NCBI GenBank assembly: GCA_029945495.1
Contig: JAQSCR010000431.1
Coordinates: 5,315 to 15,548 of the forward strand
DNA length: 10,234 nt
Source of the DNA: Pseudolabrys sp.
GTDB lineage: Bacteria > Pseudomonadota > Alphaproteobacteria > Rhizobiales > Xanthobacteraceae
Direction of reading: 5' to 3'
In this document: positions 6,665 to 10,234 of the stretch, in pieces
How the letters are laid out: each line of letters begins with the position of its first letter
How positions within the stretch are numbered: the stretch's first letter is position 1
Position numbers and translations under genes: made by a program
Notes under the pieces: model-generated
Seen by the model: only the letters and a program-made list of their open reading frames with translations
What the model was told of the DNA's origin: nothing
The model's database searches: none

Positions 6665-6966
6665 TGATGCAAACCCATAATGACCGCTTTCGTTCCAAAT
6701 TTAGCCACCTGAATCGTGACCGTAGGCCACAACGGTTGCAGCGCCTAATTGCACGGGACCATGACAGGCCCCTTAGGAACCCAACCTTCGCCAGCCAGAC
6801 CACCATCAGAACGTCCGGCGTGCGATTTATACAGACTTACAGCCAATATCGGCGCAAAGAGTATCTATTGGACTAATTTCGGCTGTCCTCCGTAAGGCAT
6901 GATCCAAGTGTTTCAGGCACCGCCCGATTCACTTTTGGGGCGTGAATTCAAATTGCGGAGCAATCC
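6665..6966. other. Divergent intergenic region between receiver and kinase genes
   Basis: About 300 bases without a supported gene. On the minus side, next to the receiver start, is an imperfect EcfG-type promoter (6672-6696). On the plus side I find the kinase ribosome site GGAG (6957-6960) but no convincing sigma-70 promoter; TTACAG...AGTATC around 6838-6866 is a poor candidate. A plus-strand frame starting with ATG at 6899 runs into the kinase gene in a different frame and shows no family likeness, so I treat it as chance. The region is more A+T-rich than the genes and shows no strong hairpin or terminator. Confidence 0.5.
6672..6696 (-). promoter_or_regulatory. Imperfect EcfG (general stress sigma) promoter for the receiver gene
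   Basis: On the minus strand, GGAAC (6692-6696) is followed after 16 bases by GGTT (6672-6675). The consensus for the alphaproteobacterial stress factor EcfG is GGAAC-N16/17-CGTT, so one base differs. Transcription would begin about at the GTG start codon, giving a leaderless message, which would fit the lack of a ribosome site. Weak evidence on its own. Confidence 0.25.
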
Positions 6967-8454
6967 TTGCAGCCAACCGGTTTCAGAGAGCAATTCGTCG
7001 GTCTCGCCGATGCCTGGGCGCTTGCGCAGGGCATCGTCGACACCGTTCGCGAGCCCGTTCTGGTGCTCGACAGCGACTTGCGCGTTATCGCCGCCAGCCG
7101 CTCCTTCTATTCCGCATTCGAGGTCAAGCCCGACGATACGCAAGGCCGGCTTCTCTACGCCTTGGGCGATGGGCAGTGGGACATTCCAAAGCTTCGCGTG
7201 TTGCTTGAGAAAATCATCCCCGAAAAGGGCGTGATGGAAGGCTACGAAGTCGAGCACCATTTTCCCGGCATCGGCAACCGCACGATGCGGTTGAATGCCC
7301 GGCAAGTGTTTTATTCCGAGGGCGCCAACACCACGATCTTGCTCGGCATGGAGGACATCACCGACCGGCGCATTCTGGAGCTGGAAAAGGACGCGCTGCT
7401 CCGGCAGTTCGAAGAATCACGCGCATTCGCGCAGGCGATCGTCGATACGGTTCGCGAACCGTTCCTGGTGCTTGATCAAGATTTGCGCGTGCTGGCGGCC
7501 AGCCGCTCGTTCTATTCAGCATTCAAGGTCAGCCCGGAGGACACGCAGGACCGGCTGCTTTACACGCTCGGCGACGGGCAATGGGACATTCCGAAACTAC
7601 ATTTGCTGTTGGAAAATATCGTGCCCGAACACGGCGTGATGGAAGGCTATGAGGTCGAACACGAGTTCCCCGGCCTCGGACAACGCACGATGCTGCTGAA
7701 CGCCCGTCAGGTCTTCTATGAAGGCGGCACCCATACCACCATCCTGCTCGGCATCGAAGACATTACTGCCAAACAAATATTGGAGCGAGAGAAGGACGAG
7801 TTGTTGCGTGAGAAGGACGTGCTGCTGGAAGAACTTCAGCACCGAACCGCCAACAGCCTGCAGATCATCGCCAGCATCATTCTCATGAAAGCGCGCGCGG
7901 TTAAATCGGACGAGACCCGCTTTCATCTGGAAGACGCCCACAAACGGGTCCTGGCCATTGCCGCCGTGCAGAAACAGCTGCATGCATCCGCGGCCAGCGG
8001 CTCAGTCGACGTCGCGCCCTATCTCACGAATTTGTGCGAGACACTGGCAACATCGATGATCGACGACAGCCGGCCAATCTTGTTGAAGGTGATTGCCGAG
8101 GCCGGCAGCGTCACCTCGCGCCAGGCCGAAAGCCTTGGCTTGATCGTGACCGAGCTGGTCATGAATGCGCTCAAGCACGCTTTTCCCGACGACAAAATCG
8201 CGGGCCAGATCAACGTCGTCTATGATGTTGCCGGTGCCGATTGGAAGCTCTCGGTATCGGACAACGGGGTGGGCAAATCAGCCGTCGCCATCGTCAAAGT
8301 CAGGTCGGGCCTCGGCACCGGCATCATCAAGGCGTTATCGCACCAGCTCGATGCAAAAGTCGAAACCGTACTCGGGCTGCACGGCACCACCGTGTCGATT
8401 GCCCACACGGCTGTTCTGCCAAAGGCCATGCCAGTGGCAGAACTCGTGGCCTAG
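6967..8454 (+). CDS. Soluble sensor histidine kinase with tandem PAS domains (HisKA_2/HATPase type)
   Basis: The 495 residues have no signal peptide or membrane segment, so this is a cytoplasmic sensor. Two near-identical PAS units (20-142 and 155-277) are each followed by a charged helical linker (LEKDALLRQFEES; REKDELLREKD). The dimerisation/phosphoacceptor helix ELQHRTANSLQII has H292 in the HisKA_2 pattern. The ATP domain has N-box TELVMNALKHAF (N400), G1 DNGVG (432-436) and G2 GLGTGI (448-453). The WxE motif that defines strict HWE kinases is not obvious, so I place it in HisKA_2. PAS segments with LGDGQWDIPKL are frequent in rhizobial kinases. The start is TTG (6967-6969), supported by GGAG (6957-6960) with a 6-base spacer; no in-frame ATG or GTG lies upstream. 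The likely partner is the divergent receiver. The input signal is unknown; no heme- or flavin-binding residue is evident. Confidence 0.93.
   Translation: MQPTGFREQFVGLADAWALAQGIVDTVREPVLVLDSDLRVIAASRSFYSAFEVKPDDTQGRLLYALGDGQWDIPKLRVLLEKIIPEKGVMEGYEVEHHFPGIGNRTMRLNARQVFYSEGANTTILLGMEDITDRRILELEKDALLRQFEESRAFAQAIVDTVREPFLVLDQDLRVLAASRSFYSAFKVSPEDTQDRLLYTLGDGQWDIPKLHLLLENIVPEHGVMEGYEVEHEFPGLGQRTMLLNARQVFYEGGTHTTILLGIEDITAKQILEREKDELLREKDVLLEELQHRTANSLQIIASIILMKARAVKSDETRFHLEDAHKRVLAIAAVQKQLHASAASGSVDVAPYLTNLCETLATSMIDDSRPILLKVIAEAGSVTSRQAESLGLIVTELVMNALKHAFPDDKIAGQINVVYDVAGADWKLSVSDNGVGKSAVAIVKVRSGLGTGIIKALSHQLDAKVETVLGLHGTTVSIAHTAVLPKAMPVAELVA
7024..7797 (+). repeat. Internal tandem duplication of the PAS-plus-linker unit (405-base period)
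   Basis: Residues 20-142 (7024-7392) and 155-277 (7429-7797) align without gaps over 123 positions, with 27 differences by my count (78% identical). The offset is 135 residues, 405 bases. The DNA has diverged more at silent positions: for the peptide QWDIPKL the two copies differ at 4 bases, all silent, and for RQVFY at 4 silent bases. This indicates a fairly old duplication kept similar by selection on the protein, not a recent copy or assembly artefact. Confidence 0.95.
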
Positions 8455-8522
8455 ACCACCTCAACGCCGCGACCACGGGCTTTGGATTTCACCCAGCCAG
8501 GCTTCCATCGTAGGCTGCTGCA

Positions 8523-9446
8523 ATGACACGTCCTCGAATCGGCCTCGCGCTCGGCAGCGGCTCGGCCCGCGGCTGGTCCCATATCGGCGTCATCGAAGCG
8601 CTGCACGAAGCAGGTATCGAATCTGATATCGTCTGCGGCTCCTCGTTCGGCGCAATCGTCGGCGCGGCTTACGTCACCAATCAGCTTCCAGCTCTCAAGA
8701 GTTTTGCTGAAACCCTGACCTGGCGCGAGATCGTGAGCCTTCTCGACGTCAGCCTGTCCGGCGGCGGTCTCATCAACGGCAAACAAATCATCGCACTCCT
8801 GCGCCGGCTCGGCATCGACAGCACAATCGAAAACTGCGCCAAGCCATACGCGGCCATTGCCACCGACCTCGAGACCGGACGCGAGATCTGGCTGCGCGAG
8901 GGCCCTATCGACGAGGCCGTGCGCGCATCGATCGCGTTGCCGGGCATCTTCAGTCCGGCCCGCAACGCCGAACGTTGGCTCGTCGATGGCGGACTGGTCA
9001 ATCCGGTTCCTATATCGGCTTGCCGGGCGCTCGGCGCAGACATTGTGATTGCGGTCAATCTTAATGGCGACATTATGGGCCGGCGTTTTAAAGCCGAACC
9101 AACCACGCCCATCGGCCGCTTCGCCGCTGTTCCGCCGGAATTTCTGCGCCGTCTCATCGACCAAGTTCCGGCCAGCCTCCGGGAACAAGCAGCGGTGGTC
9201 GCGCCCAAGCTGCTGCAGTCAGCGCCAAGCCACCCCGGCTATTTCGACGTCCTCGCCAACTCAATCAACATCATGCAAGACCAGATCACACGTTCGCGGC
9301 TGGCCGGCGAACCACCGCACGTTATGCTCGTCCCAAGACTCGGCCACATCGGCCTGATGGAATATCATCGGGCCGCCGAGGCTATCGCGGAGGGACGCGC
9401 TTGCGTCGAGCAGGCGATGCCGGCGCTGCGCCGGTACATTCAGTAA
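8523..9446 (+). CDS. rssA: Patatin-like phospholipase, RssA/YchK family
   Basis: Patatin-family serine hydrolases cleave acyl chains from lipids with a Ser-Asp dyad. The 307 residues closely follow E. coli RssA in length and layout. The oxyanion-hole loop GSGSARG (11-17) precedes WSHIGVIEAL. The nucleophile elbow GSSFG has Ser41, and the Asp motif DGG has Asp155, followed by LVNPVPIS (158-165) and GADIVIAVNLN (171-181). No signal peptide or membrane helix is present, so the protein should be cytoplasmic or peripheral at the inner membrane. The ATG at 8523-8525 has a weak AGG 8 bases upstream. It begins 68 bases after the kinase stop with no terminator visible, so it may be co-transcribed with the kinase; a functional link is only suggested. 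The physiological substrate of RssA-type proteins is not established. Confidence 0.9.
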   Translation: MTRPRIGLALGSGSARGWSHIGVIEALHEAGIESDIVCGSSFGAIVGAAYVTNQLPALKSFAETLTWREIVSLLDVSLSGGGLINGKQIIALLRRLGIDSTIENCAKPYAAIATDLETGREIWLREGPIDEAVRASIALPGIFSPARNAERWLVDGGLVNPVPISACRALGADIVIAVNLNGDIMGRRFKAEPTTPIGRFAAVPPEFLRRLIDQVPASLREQAAVVAPKLLQSAPSHPGYFDVLANSINIMQDQITRSRLAGEPPHVMLVPRLGHIGLMEYHRAAEAIAEGRACVEQAMPALRRYIQ

Positions 9447-9511
9447 TTCGGCGAGATCATCTGGATGAGGCGGAATCTCCGTGCATGACACCGAGTGCGT
9501 GGCGCCCTCCA

Positions 9512-9913
9512 TTATGCCACCACCGCCACGCAATCGATCTCGAGATCGAACGGCCCCGGCCACGAGTGAATGAACATGAAGATGCGCGACGGCGCGTCTT
9601 TCGGAAAATAACGGTCGTAGACCGCGTTGAACGTCGCGAAGTTCGCCGGCCCGGGCGTGCAATAGACATTGCATTTAAGGACGTGGCCAAGCGACGAGCC
9701 GGCGGCCGTGAGGCAGGTCTTCAACTGCGCCATCACCTGCTCGCATTGCTCTTCGAACGGCGCGGGCTTGATCTCGCCGGTGTCGGGATCGAACGGCGGT
9801 ATGCCTGACAGAAAGACAAAGCCGTTGGCGATCGTCACCGGACAGACCATGCCGCTTTTACGATAGCGTTCCAGATAGGTCGAAATCGGCTCGACCCGCA
9901 TGCGCTTGATCAT
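9512..9913 (-). CDS. RidA-family (YjgF/YER057c/UK114) protein, probable enamine/imine deaminase
   Basis: RidA proteins are small trimeric enzymes that hydrolyse reactive 2-aminoacrylate and related imines released by PLP enzymes. The frame is open to 10072, but the ATG at 9911-9913 has an excellent GAGGAG (9919-9924) 5 bases upstream and gives 133 residues, the family size; the upstream extension is Arg/Gly/Ser-rich with no family likeness. Visible features are FVFLSGIPPFDPDTGEI (32-48), the helix EEQCEQVMAQLKTCLTAAGS (54-73), VLKCNVYC (78-85) and the C-terminal SRIFMF...DLEIDCVAV. Arg110, equivalent to the substrate-carboxylate-binding arginine, and Glu125 are retained. So deaminase activity is plausible, although many Rid subgroups differ in substrate. 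It is convergent with the patatin gene (65 bases between stops, no clear terminator) and divergent from the gene at 10117. Confidence 0.9.
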   Translation of the reverse strand: MIKRMRVEPISTYLERYRKSGMVCPVTIANGFVFLSGIPPFDPDTGEIKPAPFEEQCEQVMAQLKTCLTAAGSSLGHVLKCNVYCTPGPANFATFNAVYDRYFPKDAPSRIFMFIHSWPGPFDLEIDCVAVVA

Positions 9914-9962
9914 GACAGCTCCTCGTGCGTGAGAAGCTGCTTTAGCCTGTGACGGTCCCGCA

Positions 9963-9986
9963 ACGCTTCGGCCCCGGCCGAAGCGT
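9963..9986. repeat. Perfect inverted repeat upstream of ridA-like and DUF2147-like genes
   Basis: ACGCTTCGGCC (9963-9973) and GGCCGAAGCGT (9976-9986) are exact reverse complements separated by CC. It lies in the 203-base divergent region, about 50 bases upstream of the RidA start and 18 bases upstream of the -35 element of the EcfG promoter. No T-run follows on either strand, so it is not a standard terminator. It could be an operator or a dispersed palindromic element. Confidence 0.6.
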
Positions 9987-10004
9987 CCGGATCGCAAGCT
10001 CCCC

Positions 10005-10029
10005 GGAACCCGCTCGTTGCGCGCGCGTT
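10005..10029 (+). promoter_or_regulatory. EcfG-type general stress response promoter
   Basis: GGAAC (10005-10009), a 16-base spacer and CGTT (10026-10029) match exactly the published alphaproteobacterial EcfG consensus GGAAC-N16/17-CGTT. It points toward the gene starting at 10117 and would give a leader of roughly 80 bases. A perfect match on either strand at either spacing is expected roughly 0.15 times by chance in 10 kb (simple estimate), so position and orientation add real support. Confidence 0.6.
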
Positions 10030-10116
10030 CGAGCGATGGTCCGCGGCCCTTCGGCACAGCAGACTCCCGCAATCCACCTTGCTAGACTGCCGCTAACCAA
10101 AACCGGGGGGGAAACG

Positions 10117-10234
10117 ATGACAATCAAAATCGCGTCCCTATCTGTCGCGGTGCTGGCTTTGGCCACGCTCGCCGGAACCGCCCACGCCGCCGATCCTCAC
10201 GGCACCTGGTTGCGGCCTTCGACCGGCACGCAGG
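10117..10234 (+). CDS. Secreted protein, probable DUF2147 family (5' end only)
   Basis: Only the first 39 codons are in the window. ATG at 10117-10119 follows a run of seven G (10105-10111) with a 5-base spacer, a usable ribosome site. The N-terminus is a clear Sec signal peptide: Lys4, a hydrophobic core of Ala/Val/Leu (about 5-19) and an AHA cleavage motif after residue 24, so the mature protein starts ADPHGTW in the periplasm. DPHGTWLRPSTGTQ resembles the opening of DUF2147 proteins, small periplasmic proteins of unknown function common in proteobacteria; this family call rests on a short stretch from memory. The upstream EcfG promoter suggests stress-induced expression. Confidence 0.75.
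   Translation, partial: MTIKIASLSVAVLALATLAGTAHAADPHGTWLRPSTGTQ

Noticed and set aside
6899..7234. Plus-strand ATG frame of 111 residues overlapping the kinase start
   Set aside because: Out of frame with the kinase, no usable ribosome site, and most of it overlaps the well-supported first PAS unit.
9914..10072. Longer RidA-like protein starting at 10072
   Set aside because: The extra 53 residues are Arg/Gly/Ser-rich without family likeness, and GAGGAG sits 5 bases before the ATG at 9911-9913.

Overview
The window reads as a chromosomal, origin-proximal segment of a high-GC alphaproteobacterium. It is most likely a member of the Hyphomicrobiales/Rhizobiales near the Bradyrhizobium, Rhodopseudomonas or Xanthobacteraceae branch. 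The evidence is the order mnmE-mnmG-rsmG-parA-parB with two parS sites, a soluble PAS/HisKA_2 kinase of a type common in that group, a dispersed repeat whose ends (CCTGAGG, CTCGAAGG) I recall from those genomes, and a perfect match to the alphaproteobacterial general-stress (EcfG) promoter consensus. The lineage is inferred, not searched.

Positions 1-6210 hold five genes on the minus strand, read right to left. mnmE and mnmG encode the enzyme pair that modifies wobble uridine in tRNA. rsmG encodes a 16S rRNA methyltransferase and overlaps mnmG by 4 bases. parA and parB encode the chromosome partition system. The centromere-like parS sites for ParB are present too, one inside rsmG (2601-2616) and one between mnmE and mnmG (4600-4615). 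The parA-parB gap is filled by an inverted pair of repeat elements, which overlap the 5' end of the longest parB reading frame and argue for a later parB start. A perfect hairpin lies just past parB.

The most unusual feature is in mnmE. Its GTPase domain carries an in-frame insertion of about 60 residues between the G4 (NKID) and G5 motifs. This stretch is only about 36% G+C in a strongly GC-rich gene, contains small palindromes and an in-frame degenerate repeat, and keeps its frame open. A second, Ala/Gly-rich expansion precedes G4.

Positions 6296-8454 hold a divergent two-component pair: a single-domain receiver on the minus strand and a cytoplasmic histidine kinase with two nearly identical PAS units on the plus strand, about 300 bases apart. 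An RssA-like patatin phospholipase follows on plus (8523-9446). A RidA-family protein lies convergent to it on minus (9512-9913). The window ends in the first 39 codons of a secreted protein that looks like a DUF2147 member, preceded by a good EcfG promoter and a perfect palindrome.

No tRNA, rRNA, CRISPR array, transposase or phage gene is visible. I do not see a new multi-gene defence or mobile system. The best candidates for novelty are the MnmE insertion, the repeat between parA and parB, and the duplicated-PAS sensor.
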